Origin: Alicyclobacillus tolerans
Lineage (GTDB): Bacteria; Bacillota; Bacilli; Alicyclobacillales; Alicyclobacillaceae
Length of the DNA stretch: 46,449 nt
NCBI RefSeq assembly: GCF_900142255.1
Contig: NZ_FRAF01000025.1
Coordinates: 1-46,449 of the forward strand
Direction: 5' to 3'
Shown here: one piece after another, positions 18,923-26,615 of the stretch
Layout of the letters: the number at the start of each line of letters is the position of its first letter
Numbering within the stretch: position 1 is the first letter of the stretch
The notes under the pieces: model-generated
Database searches by the model: none
What the model was told of the DNA's origin: nothing
What the model saw: the letters and a program-made list of their open reading frames with translations, nothing else
Translations under genes and position numbers: made by a program

Positions 18923-19954
18923 TCATGCTTCAATCGTCACAGGCGTTCCTATATGTACCATACTGTAAAGCTTTTTAGCTATATTCACTGGCAATTCCAC
19001 ACAACCCGCACTCTGTGGGAATCCATAGGAGGGCCTCGGGAATCCATGAATAGCAATATTACCATCAAAACTCATGACCCACTTCACTCCCGGATCATCA
19101 TAGTGTGTCCCATTGGGATTGACACCCTTCATATTGACGACAGGCGACTTAAAGCGTATATAGAAATGTCCAAGCGGCGTTGCATTGTCAACGCCGGTAT
19201 TACAGAGAGTTTTAAAGATAGCTTGTTGTCCCTGATAAACGGTTAAAGTTTCCGGTGTTCCTTCTCTAACTACAATACTAAGAGGAGTAGCAGTTACAAA
19301 AGGACGAACTACCTGAGCCACAGGCAAAAATTGACCAGTGGTAGAAACAATACTATGCTTGCCGCCATGCAATAACATAACAACTCGCTCCGTGGCAGGC
19401 AAGGGCTGATTCGGTATAAACTCAGCCGTAGTGCTGTTCTTCCATTCCACATTTCCAGCAACCGCTGGTTGAAAGCTGAGATCATGCTGGAGACTCTGAG
19501 GATTTTTCACTGGCGCACTGAAGTGAAACCAAAAGGGACCATCTTGCGAAACTTCAAGCTGCCAAATTCCAGGATCTGTTGTAACATGGAGCGGTTTTGG
19601 GGTCCAACCAGCAATTGTAACTGAGTGTTGCAAGTGCTGGCCTTCTCTATCAACGGCAGAAAGCAATGTCAACTGATTAAATTGATGCTGTTGCATGGAT
19701 GCCTTCAACCAAAGAGTATCTTGTGGAACCGCTAAAGATTCCTGATAGGTTTTTCCGTCTATTCGCCACTTCAAACTTTGAACTCGATGATTAAAATGTA
19801 ACGAGATTCCTTTAAGCACATTAAATTGCGTAATTTGAGGAAGAACTTGCAAATTTTCTCGTGTTCTCGGCGCCATCAGCATTCCACCGCCGAAATAGGT
19901 GGCAAGCGCGACCCATATTGCTACAACACAGCCAAAAATGGATCGACTTTTCAT
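18923..19954 (-). CDS. L,D-transpeptidase (YkuD) with Ig-like N-terminal domains
   Basis: A protein of about 343 residues. An N-terminal membrane anchor or uncleaved signal (about 4-25) is followed by two beta-rich Ig-like segments and a C-terminal YkuD domain with the active-site signature IHGFPRPSYGFPQSAGCVEL (His ... Ser-x-Gly-Cys). Such enzymes form 3-3 cross-links in peptidoglycan or act in spore cortex and coat maturation; the catalytic cysteine is the nucleophile. The frame begins at GTG 19972, but ATG 19954 follows GAGGTGG at better spacing and starts the signal sequence MKSRSIFG. It lies downstream of ctaA on the same strand but has no functional link to it. Confidence 0.9.
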   Translation of the reverse strand: MKSRSIFGCVVAIWVALATYFGGGMLMAPRTRENLQVLPQITQFNVLKGISLHFNHRVQSLKWRIDGKTYQESLAVPQDTLWLKASMQQHQFNQLTLLSAVDREGQHLQHSVTIAGWTPKPLHVTTDPGIWQLEVSQDGPFWFHFSAPVKNPQSLQHDLSFQPAVAGNVEWKNSTTAEFIPNQPLPATERVVMLLHGGKHSIVSTTGQFLPVAQVVRPFVTATPLSIVVREGTPETLTVYQGQQAIFKTLCNTGVDNATPLGHFYIRFKSPVVNMKGVNPNGTHYDDPGVKWVMSFDGNIAIHGFPRPSYGFPQSAGCVELPVNIAKKLYSMVHIGTPVTIEA

Positions 19955-20012
19955 ACCAGCCAGCCACCTCACTAGATTTTAGAGATTAGATGGAAGCAAA
20001 AACATTTCAGCT

Positions 20013-20984
20013 TTACAGGGTTGTCGACGCACTTTTTTTTCTTGGTCGATCTGGCACTGTCAAAAGCGCTAGCAAGCATAGGGACGAAAAAAGAAATGCT
20101 ACAAGTGTTACATGAATGAGAAACGATGAAACATTATGATAGGTTACAATTAAAATTCCGGATAAAGCTTGCAAAAGAACCAGGATCACTGTTCCCCAAG
20201 CGGCTCGGTAAAGATCGGAGCGTAGATTTCGTAGGGAAGCGGCGCTTCGCAATATAAACAGACTAAAGACAAGCAAACCTAAAGCAAAAAGCCTGTGAAT
20301 ACAGTCCATCCAAAATGCGTAGTGTGGTGCGTAGATGCTTTCTGTAGGAAACGGCCAACCATGAAAAAACGGGGCAGCTCCACTACTTGAGATGTAAGCT
20401 CCGAAATACATTTCAACATAAATATAAATCAGCGACCACCAGACTAGCGATCGGATTCGGCTACCCGTTGCCGAATAGTCTGGACGTAAACGACCGCCTT
20501 GGAGAATTTCTTGTAATGGTACACGTCGCAATTGAAATAATAAAATACACAATAAAAGAACGGAAGCAAAAGCAATTAATGAGATGCCAAAATGAAAAGC
20601 TAAAAACCAAGCGGGATCGCCAAAAATCACCCCAAGCGCTCCCAGCGCGCCTTGGACAAAAACTGAAGCAATGGCTAAGACAATCAGCCATACAACTTCA
20701 CGCAATTTACGATACTGAATCAGGGCGAAAACGGATGTAGCAAGTAGAAGTAAAGTTGCAATAGGTACCAAAGCTCGATGGCCAAACTCTATCAACTTAT
20801 GAATGCCCATATGCTGTGGGATTAACACGCCTTCACATAGCGGCCATGAATTTCCACAAGCAAATCCCGAACCTGTCTCTGTATCAATAAATCCAACCGT
20901 ATTGACAGCAAGAAGAAAAATAACTGTTAAAATGGCCAATAGAATAGTGACAAATTGTATACTCCGTTTATCTTGATTTGCCAT
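20013..20984 (-). CDS. ctaA: Haem A synthase
   Basis: A 323-residue, eight-helix membrane protein that oxidises the C8 methyl of haem O to a formyl, giving haem A. The first periplasmic loop has the C43-x6-C50 pair (FACGNSWPLC) found in Bacillus-type CtaA. Conserved histidines appear in HKLIEFGHRALVP, LAFHFGISL, HRLFALG and FLIHVTL. A GGAGG lies 7 bases before the ATG. It is transcribed after ctaB, with a 70-base gap holding a hairpin, and serves the qox oxidase encoded upstream. In B. subtilis ctaA is divergent from ctaB; here they run in the same direction. Confidence 0.95.
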   Translation of the reverse strand: MANQDKRSIQFVTILLAILTVIFLLAVNTVGFIDTETGSGFACGNSWPLCEGVLIPQHMGIHKLIEFGHRALVPIATLLLLATSVFALIQYRKLREVVWLIVLAIASVFVQGALGALGVIFGDPAWFLAFHFGISLIAFASVLLLCILLFQLRRVPLQEILQGGRLRPDYSATGSRIRSLVWWSLIYIYVEMYFGAYISSSGAAPFFHGWPFPTESIYAPHYAFWMDCIHRLFALGLLVFSLFILRSAASLRNLRSDLYRAAWGTVILVLLQALSGILIVTYHNVSSFLIHVTLVAFLFSSLCLLALLTVPDRPRKKSASTTL

Positions 20985-21011
20985 ACGCTGGCCTCCATAT
21001 AAGATAGACTA

Positions 21012-21035
21012 GCCAGACACTGGAGTGTGCCTGGC
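21012..21035. promoter_or_regulatory. Intercistronic hairpin between ctaB and ctaA
   Basis: GCCAGACACT-GG-AGTGT-GC-CTGGC forms a 10-bp stem with a 2-base bulge in the short gap between the two haem genes. No T-run follows on the minus strand, so it may set differential mRNA stability rather than end transcription. Confidence 0.4.
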
Positions 21036-21050
21036 CATCCTATGATTCAA

Positions 21051-21980
21051 TTAACGCATATTGAGCATCATCATCACAAAAACAACTGGCAAATAAATGA
21101 GTGAACAGAGAAAAGTCCGTTTAGCCCAAACCATGCTTGCGTCTGGTTCAAAATAAGATCGTAAGACAAAACCAAGAAAAATAATCCCAACTACCCCAGC
21201 CACAGCCGCATATACCAAGCCTACCTGTCCCGTCCAGGCAAGAAGTACTGACGCGATAATCAACAGAACAGCATAGACAACACTTTGAATCTTGGTTTTA
21301 CGTGCTCCTTTGACTACAGGCATCATTGGAATACCTGCTTTGGTGTAATCCTCGTTTTTATAAAGCGCAAGCGCCCAAAAATGAGGAGGTGTCCAGAGAA
21401 AAATAATAGCAAACATGATAATCGCAGCAAGTCCAAGATGTCCTGTTACACCTGCCCAGCCAACGAGTGGCGGAAAAGCACCCGCTCCGCCGCCTATCAC
21501 AATATTTTGCGGCGTGCGACGTTTGAGCCACATGGTATAAATCACGGCGTAATAGAAAGCACCACCAAGAGCCAGTCCGGCTGTCAATGGATTCACAGCT
21601 AGATTGAGATAGACAAAAGAGCCAACGATTAAAAGAAGGCCAAGAATGAGCACATGATGGGCTGGCACCCTCCCTAACGGAATGGGCCGCTTGGAAGTGC
21701 GTTGCATAACAGCATCAATATCGCGATCGAACCACATATTAATCGAGGCTGATCCGCCCGTAGCTAGCGCTAATCCCAGCAAAGTATTGATAAACAGCGA
21801 CCAGCGTGGAAAGCCGTGATGGGCGACAATCATTGCTGTAGCTGCAGTGAAAAGAAGCATAATTTGGATTTTAGGTTTTGTAGTAGCAATGTAGGCTTGT
21901 ACCACATCCACCCATCTGTATGTCAACGATACATGCCGATCTAACTGCGACTTCGGGCTTTCCCGCTCGACCATCGACAT
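21051..21980 (-). CDS. ctaB: Protohaem IX farnesyltransferase (haem O synthase)
   Basis: A protein of about 309 residues in the UbiA prenyltransferase family that adds a farnesyl group to haem B to make haem O, the substrate of CtaA. It shows TTKPKIQIMLLFTA at the first helix and the aspartate-rich NMWFDRDIDAVMQRTSKRP motif that binds Mg-pyrophosphate, followed by seven to nine hydrophobic segments. The frame runs up to 22055, but GAGGAAGG 8 bases before ATG 21980 fixes the start. It follows qoxD after about 240 bases with a GC-rich hairpin, giving oxidase and haem A genes one direction. Confidence 0.95.
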   Translation of the reverse strand: MSMVERESPKSQLDRHVSLTYRWVDVVQAYIATTKPKIQIMLLFTAATAMIVAHHGFPRWSLFINTLLGLALATGGSASINMWFDRDIDAVMQRTSKRPIPLGRVPAHHVLILGLLLIVGSFVYLNLAVNPLTAGLALGGAFYYAVIYTMWLKRRTPQNIVIGGGAGAFPPLVGWAGVTGHLGLAAIIMFAIIFLWTPPHFWALALYKNEDYTKAGIPMMPVVKGARKTKIQSVVYAVLLIIASVLLAWTGQVGLVYAAVAGVVGIIFLGFVLRSYFEPDASMVWAKRTFLCSLIYLPVVFVMMMLNMR

Positions 21981-22185
21981 TTCCGGTCCCTTCCTCTCCT
22001 CAGAAAAGAACTGCAGACACTGCAGTTGAATTGGACAGACAACAAAAGCAAGCATTCATCTTCAATAACTTATAAAGTTCAGTAAACAAGCATTCTGAAC
22101 GACAGTATAAGATTTTTCTATCTTGGAAAACAAAGTACAAATGATAGGATTCCAAAACTCACGAAGCTAACTTTCCTTTTGCAAA

Positions 22186-22212
22186 CGGCGACTCGGCCTC
22201 ACCGAGCCGCCG
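22186..22212 (-). terminator. GC-rich hairpin after qoxD
   Basis: On the minus strand CGGCGGCTCGG-TGAGG-CCGAGTCGCCG forms an 11-bp stem with one G-U pair, directly after the qoxD stop. The following TTTGC is a poor T-run, so partial termination or transcript end protection is more likely than a full stop before ctaB. The rest of 21981-22185 holds no gene I can support. Confidence 0.55.
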
Positions 22213-22219
22213 CAACACG

Positions 22220-22546
22220 TTATGCAACATAACTTTTGAATGCCATGATCCAAATGGAACCTGCTACAACTGTAAACGCGATGAACATGGCAAAGAATAT
22301 GAGAAATTGTTGATAGTTGGGTCCAAACGCTTCAGTCAAGTGCATGAACATAAACAACTGAATGACCGCCTGGAATACTGCCAGAATCACAATCGCTGAG
22401 ATAATGGCGCTTGACGGAAGATGCGAGTCAAGCACAAACCAAATCGCCGCAAAAGTGAGTACCAGTGATAACACATAGCCAATAATGTGCTTCCACGGAA
22501 ACTTTTCTTCGTGATGATGCGAACGGGTCGGCGTGTTGGATGACAT
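22220..22546 (-). CDS. qoxD: Quinol oxidase aa3, subunit IV
   Basis: A 108-residue protein with three transmembrane helices after a histidine-rich, hydrophilic N terminus. The region FQAVIQLFMFMHLTEAFGPN matches the subunit IV family (COX4_pro / CyoD-QoxD). It is the last gene of qoxABCD, three bases behind qoxC, and probably helps assembly of the Cu-B site in subunit I, as proposed for homologues. Confidence 0.93.
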   Translation of the reverse strand: MSSNTPTRSHHHEEKFPWKHIIGYVLSLVLTFAAIWFVLDSHLPSSAIISAIVILAVFQAVIQLFMFMHLTEAFGPNYQQFLIFFAMFIAFTVVAGSIWIMAFKSYVA

Positions 22547-22549
22547 GGC

Positions 22550-23191
22550 TTACAACACCTTTCCCATAAAGTAGACTACTGTGAAGATGAAAATCCAAGC
22601 GACGTCAAGAAAGTGCCAATATAGGCCAGAGATAAATATCTTGCGCGTCGTTACAGGGTTTAGACCACGGCGAGCCACCTGAATGATAATCGAGGTGAGC
22701 CAGAGAATACCGAGTGAAACGTGACAACCGTGCGTACCTACCAGAATGAAAAAGCTGGAGAGGAACGCGCTTTTGGAAATCGTTGCTCCCATATGCACGT
22801 ACTTGAGAAACTCGGATACCTCAAAGCCAATAAAACCAAGACCAAGTAACACAGTGACAATCAACCAACCTATGACGGCGTTCTTCCAGCCCCGACGCAT
22901 GGAATAAGTAGCCAGACCGCAGGTGAAAGAACTGGTCAACAGCAGGAACGTCTCAGAAAGAAATGTCGGATAGTCATAAAGTTGTTGCGATGTAAATCCG
23001 CCTGCCGTATTCCGGAAGAGCAGGATGTACATTGTGAACAAACAAGAGAACAGAACCAAGTCGGAACCAAGGAAGACCCAAAAGCCAAATATTCTTAGGC
23101 TTCCGTCCTCAGTAGAGTACTCCATCGGCTTGGACGTGTCGATGTGATGGTCATGTTCCAGGTTCAAATGACCTTCCATCTGATAGGACAC
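22550..23191 (-). CDS. qoxC: Quinol oxidase aa3, subunit III
   Basis: A 213-residue haem-copper oxidase subunit III with five hydrophobic helices, as expected for the shorter quinol-oxidase form. FGFWVFLGSDLVLFSCLF near the first helix, the glutamate in FIGFEVSEFL, VGTHGCHVSLGI and YWHFLDVAWIFIF are diagnostic. The start is GTG, with GGAGG 8 bases upstream. Only two bases separate it from the qoxB stop. Confidence 0.95.
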   Translation of the reverse strand: MSYQMEGHLNLEHDHHIDTSKPMEYSTEDGSLRIFGFWVFLGSDLVLFSCLFTMYILLFRNTAGGFTSQQLYDYPTFLSETFLLLTSSFTCGLATYSMRRGWKNAVIGWLIVTVLLGLGFIGFEVSEFLKYVHMGATISKSAFLSSFFILVGTHGCHVSLGILWLTSIIIQVARRGLNPVTTRKIFISGLYWHFLDVAWIFIFTVVYFMGKVL

Positions 23192-23193
23192 CC

Positions 23194-25152
23194 TTACAAC
23201 CTCCCCGCCTCGGCTTCGGTGCGTTCGATCACGTCCACCGGAATATAATGATCGGTATTGACCTCAAACGACCTTTGCCCCATACAGATGAGTACAATCA
23301 GCAATCCTAAGATAGCCGGAACCCACCACTCAAAGACAAACCCAAAACCAGCAAGTCCAAAAGCTGCCGACATTATAAACGGACGTCCAGAGTTGTTGGG
23401 CATATGAATCGGTTTGAACGCCGGTTTGGTTTTTTCTTCTTCTTTCTCGATATACTTCACGTACCACCAGTGATCGCGATCTTTGATGGTTGGGATTACA
23501 GCAAAGTTATATTCTGGAGCTGGTGAAGTGGTTGACCACTCAAGCGTACGTCCATCCCATGGGTCGCCTGTCAAGTCACGTTCGCCCCAACGAATGCTCC
23601 AATAGATGTTGTATACCATGAGCACGAAGCCAATGGCCATTCCGTAAGCACCAATCGTTTCAATCAAGTTGTAAGGCATCCAGCCTAGACCAGCCGGATA
23701 AGTATACATACGTCGAGTCATGCCCATCAATCCAACAACAAACATGGGCAGGAAACAGACGTTGAAAGAAATGATCCAAGTCCAGAATGCCCAGCGACCT
23801 GTACGATCGTCCAACTTGAAGCCGAACATCTTTGGCCACCAGTAGTACATGCCTGCAAAACATCCAAAGACCGTACCACCAATGAGCACGTAGTGGAAGT
23901 GAGCAACCAGGAAGTAGCTGTTATGGTACTGATAATCCGCAGGAGCCACTGCCAGCATGACACCCGTTAAACCACCAACCAAGAAGTTAGGGATAAAAGC
24001 AAGTGTCCAAAGCATTGGCAATTCAAAACGGATTCGTCCACGCCACATGGTAAACAACCAGTTGAACACTTTGACACCAGTCGGAATAGCAATCAACATG
24101 GTTGAAACCCCAAAGAAGTCATTGACACCAACACCAGCGCCCATGGTGAAGAAGTGGTGAACCCAAACAACGAAAGACAGAATCGAAATGGCAAGCAGTG
24201 ACACGACCATAGCACTATAGCCAAAGAGACGCTTACGTGCAAAAGTTGCTACCACTTCGGAGAAAACGCCAAATAACGGCAAGATAACGATGTAAACCTC
24301 AGGGTGACCCCATATCCAGAACAAGTTAATGTATTGCATGGGCATTCCGCCGGCACTGATGGTAAAGAAGTGAGCGCCAAACAGACGGTCAATGAGCAAG
24401 AGCGCCAAGGCTACTGTCAATACCGGGAAAGCGAAGATAATAATGATAGATGTGATGAGCACAGACCAAGTGAACATGGGCATGCGCATCAAAGTCATAC
24501 CAGGCGCGCGCATCTTCAAAATCGTTGTCATGAAGTTTACGCCTGTAGCAATCGTACCGATACCTGTAATTTGTAAAGCAATCAGATAGTAGTTTTCTCC
24601 AGGACCCGGATCGAAATGAGCACCAGCAAGCGGTGTGTACGATGTCCAGCCTGCATCCGGTGATCCACCAACGACAAACGATATGTTGAAAAGCAAAGCC
24701 GCAAAAAAGAACAACCAAAAAGAAATAGCGTTTAGATAAGGGAAAGCTACGTCACGAGCGCCAATCTGTAAGGGAACAGCAACGTTGAACAATCCAATCA
24801 CAAACGGCATAGCCATAAAGAGAATCATGACTGTACCATGTGTGGTGAAAATCTGGTCGTAGTGCTCTGCACTGAGAAAATGCTCATTCGGGAATGCCAA
24901 TTGCGAACGCATGAGTATGGCGTCCGAACCACCGCGAAAGAGCATAAGAATGGCGGCAATAATGTACATGATGCCGATTTTCTTATGATCGACCGTGGTT
25001 AAATACTCTTTCCACAACCACTTCCACTTTTTAAAGTAGGTGAGTACAAATAAAATGGCCAAGGATGCAAGAATAATCGCGCCATCTGCACCTAACTCTA
25101 AAACGTTGTGAGGAAAGAAGTTGAGGATCCACTGTTTCACAGCAGGACTCAC
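23194..25152 (-). CDS. qoxB: Quinol oxidase aa3, subunit I
   Basis: The 652-residue catalytic core that reduces oxygen to water and pumps protons. All metal ligands are visible: low-spin haem histidine in FTTHGTVMILF, Cu-B histidine with the cross-linked tyrosine in WGHPEVYIVILP, the HH pair in WVHHFFTMG, and HFH in VAHFHYVLIGG for high- and low-spin haem. The glutamate of GHPEVY marks an A-type D-channel. Length and hydrophobic ends match B. subtilis QoxB. It starts at GTG after AAGGAGGAG and comes second in the operon. Confidence 0.97.
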   Translation of the reverse strand: MSPAVKQWILNFFPHNVLELGADGAIILASLAILFVLTYFKKWKWLWKEYLTTVDHKKIGIMYIIAAILMLFRGGSDAILMRSQLAFPNEHFLSAEHYDQIFTTHGTVMILFMAMPFVIGLFNVAVPLQIGARDVAFPYLNAISFWLFFFAALLFNISFVVGGSPDAGWTSYTPLAGAHFDPGPGENYYLIALQITGIGTIATGVNFMTTILKMRAPGMTLMRMPMFTWSVLITSIIIIFAFPVLTVALALLLIDRLFGAHFFTISAGGMPMQYINLFWIWGHPEVYIVILPLFGVFSEVVATFARKRLFGYSAMVVSLLAISILSFVVWVHHFFTMGAGVGVNDFFGVSTMLIAIPTGVKVFNWLFTMWRGRIRFELPMLWTLAFIPNFLVGGLTGVMLAVAPADYQYHNSYFLVAHFHYVLIGGTVFGCFAGMYYWWPKMFGFKLDDRTGRWAFWTWIISFNVCFLPMFVVGLMGMTRRMYTYPAGLGWMPYNLIETIGAYGMAIGFVLMVYNIYWSIRWGERDLTGDPWDGRTLEWSTTSPAPEYNFAVIPTIKDRDHWWYVKYIEKEEEKTKPAFKPIHMPNNSGRPFIMSAAFGLAGFGFVFEWWVPAILGLLIVLICMGQRSFEVNTDHYIPVDVIERTEAEAGRL

Positions 25153-25211
25153 TTTTCCGTCTCCTCCTTTTTCCCGGAGAAATTGTTACTCATTCAAGTA
25201 GATTTCTCAAA

Positions 25212-26060
25212 TTAATTGTCTGCTTGAGCGAAAAGCTGTTGATCGGATGGATAAGACGAAAAACTTTCCGGTTTTGCCAGACCGGCTGTCATCAGCAATT
25301 TACGGCTTGCAGCTTCCGAAAGCGCCGGATCTGTTGTTTTTACCTGTTGTACCCAAGCATCAAACTGACTGGTCGGTTTAGCATAGACATTAAACTGCAT
25401 ATGAACAAATCCTTTGCCTGAAAACTGACCACTGCGCCCCAGATAGGTGCCTGGATGACTGGCTTCCAGCCATAACTTCAAATCCTTACCTGGCATACTA
25501 AACTCCATACCGCCTAACTGTGGAACCCAGAAGGTATTCATAGGCCCTACTGAGGTTAATTGAAAGTTAACCGGAGTGTTGGCAGGAATTTCAACATAAT
25601 TGACTGTTTCAATCCCCTGCTGAGGATATTGGAATATCCACTTCCAACGCGCCGAAATCACATCAATTGTAATTGGTGCGTTTTTCGACTTGGGAGGGTT
25701 CTCCAATTCTCCCGTCACCACGACAGTCGGTATGGCAATAGCAGCAACCAGCACAATCGGAACGATGGTCCAAATTGTCTCCAGCTTACGATTGCCTTCC
25801 CATTCAGGATGGTAGGGCGCAGGATTGTCGCTTTTGTCACGAAATCTTGCTAGAACATAGATAAAAAGCACTGCCACAATGATGACGACAATAATCATTA
25901 CAACGAATGACCAGAGAATGAGATGATACTCACTCTTGGCGACCGGTCCTGCCGGAGACATGACAGCGTACTTGGAACTGCATCCGGTAGCTAACAGCAT
26001 GACTGCGGCCGCCATGGCGAGTACGCTTGCCAAGCGCTTTTTGGGCGGTAACATTGACAC
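25212..26060 (-). CDS. qoxA: Quinol oxidase aa3, subunit II, lipoprotein
   Basis: A precursor of about 282 residues with a lipoprotein signal ending LLATGC, two membrane helices and a periplasmic cupredoxin domain. The place where cytochrome c oxidases keep the Cu-A ligands has GRSGQFSGKGFVHMQF, with serines instead of both cysteines, so electrons must come from quinol rather than cytochrome c. The frame continues upstream to 26168 through GC-rich leader, but AGGAG 6 bases before GTG 26060 (next ATG 26054) sets the start. It is first of qoxABCD. Confidence 0.94.
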   Translation of the reverse strand: MSMLPPKKRLASVLAMAAAVMLLATGCSSKYAVMSPAGPVAKSEYHLILWSFVVMIIVVIIVAVLFIYVLARFRDKSDNPAPYHPEWEGNRKLETIWTIVPIVLVAAIAIPTVVVTGELENPPKSKNAPITIDVISARWKWIFQYPQQGIETVNYVEIPANTPVNFQLTSVGPMNTFWVPQLGGMEFSMPGKDLKLWLEASHPGTYLGRSGQFSGKGFVHMQFNVYAKPTSQFDAWVQQVKTTDPALSEAASRKLLMTAGLAKPESFSSYPSDQQLFAQADN

Positions 26061-26064
26061 TTCC

Positions 26065-26170
26065 AACTCCTCTCTCAGCCCGTTTGTTCGTCCGGTGCCG
26101 CCGTGCCGGCGCGCGCACAGCGGCAGAGCCTGCACGGCCCGTGAACGTACAGCCGAAGGCTCTCGCATTA
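26065..26170 (-). other. GC-rich structured leader of qoxA
   Basis: This 5' untranslated stretch is markedly richer in G and C than the surrounding intergenic DNA. It contains several self-complementary runs, for example GTGCCGGCGCGCGCAC, CCGGTGCCGCCGTGCCGG and AGCC-TTC-GGCT. It is open in several frames simply because stops are rare in such composition, and I do not think it is coding. It could be a folded leader controlling qox expression. Confidence 0.35.
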
Positions 26171-26344
26171 GATGATACCATTCGACACCCTTTGCTACCG
26201 AAGAATTTTGCGAGTTTCAAAGAAACGACACAGCAGCGTTAACAATTTCACCACAACTCGTTCCGTAAAAATTCACAGTTTTGTTTCTTCACTTCTTGAC
26301 AAGAAACAATCCCCTGAGTTTTGATGACTTTACTGTGAGCCAAA

Positions 26345-26374
26345 ATTATAACTTCGCTATGACGTTTCTCATAA
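26345..26374 (-). promoter_or_regulatory. Candidate promoter of the qox operon
   Basis: A perfect TATAAT (complement of 26345-26350) has an upstream TTATGA at 18-base spacing. It would give a leader of about 280 bases ahead of qoxA. The -35 match is poor (3/6), so the call rests mainly on the -10. Confidence 0.3.
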
Positions 26375-26531
26375 CTATCGATAGCGTGCCCGCTTTGCAA
26401 AGTTTTTATGCAAAAAATCTTCGGCGCACAAGAAAAATTCTGCAATTTTCATCTTTTCCCTTCCTTCTGTCACCAGAGATGAAGTCAAGACAATTTTCAT
26501 GTTAGGATAGATGGGTACAGCATGGCGCGAT

Positions 26532-26577
26532 TTGAAGTGGCAGCAATCGTATCTCCCCAGTTCTGCAGCCACTCCAA
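26532..26577 (+). promoter_or_regulatory. Imperfect 14-bp hairpin in the rocA leader
   Basis: The segment at 26532-26545 (TTGAAGTGGCAGCA) pairs with 26564-26577 (TGCAGCCACTCCAA) with two mismatches around an 18-base loop, ending 38 bases before the start codon. It is followed by AATTTTC, resembling a weak attenuator. The rest of 26171-26615 shows no gene. Confidence 0.35.
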
Positions 26578-26615
26578 TTTTCATGCGCTAAATTTTGTGT
26601 GCTGGAGGTACGCCA

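Noticed and set aside
25212-26060. Cytochrome c oxidase (CtaC) rather than quinol oxidase
   Set aside because: Both Cu-A cysteines are replaced by serines and there is no cytochrome c domain.
26060-26168. N-terminal extension of QoxA beginning at 26168
   Set aside because: It would place 36 residues before the lipoprotein signal, and AGGAG is correctly spaced before GTG 26060. The frame is open because of high GC content.
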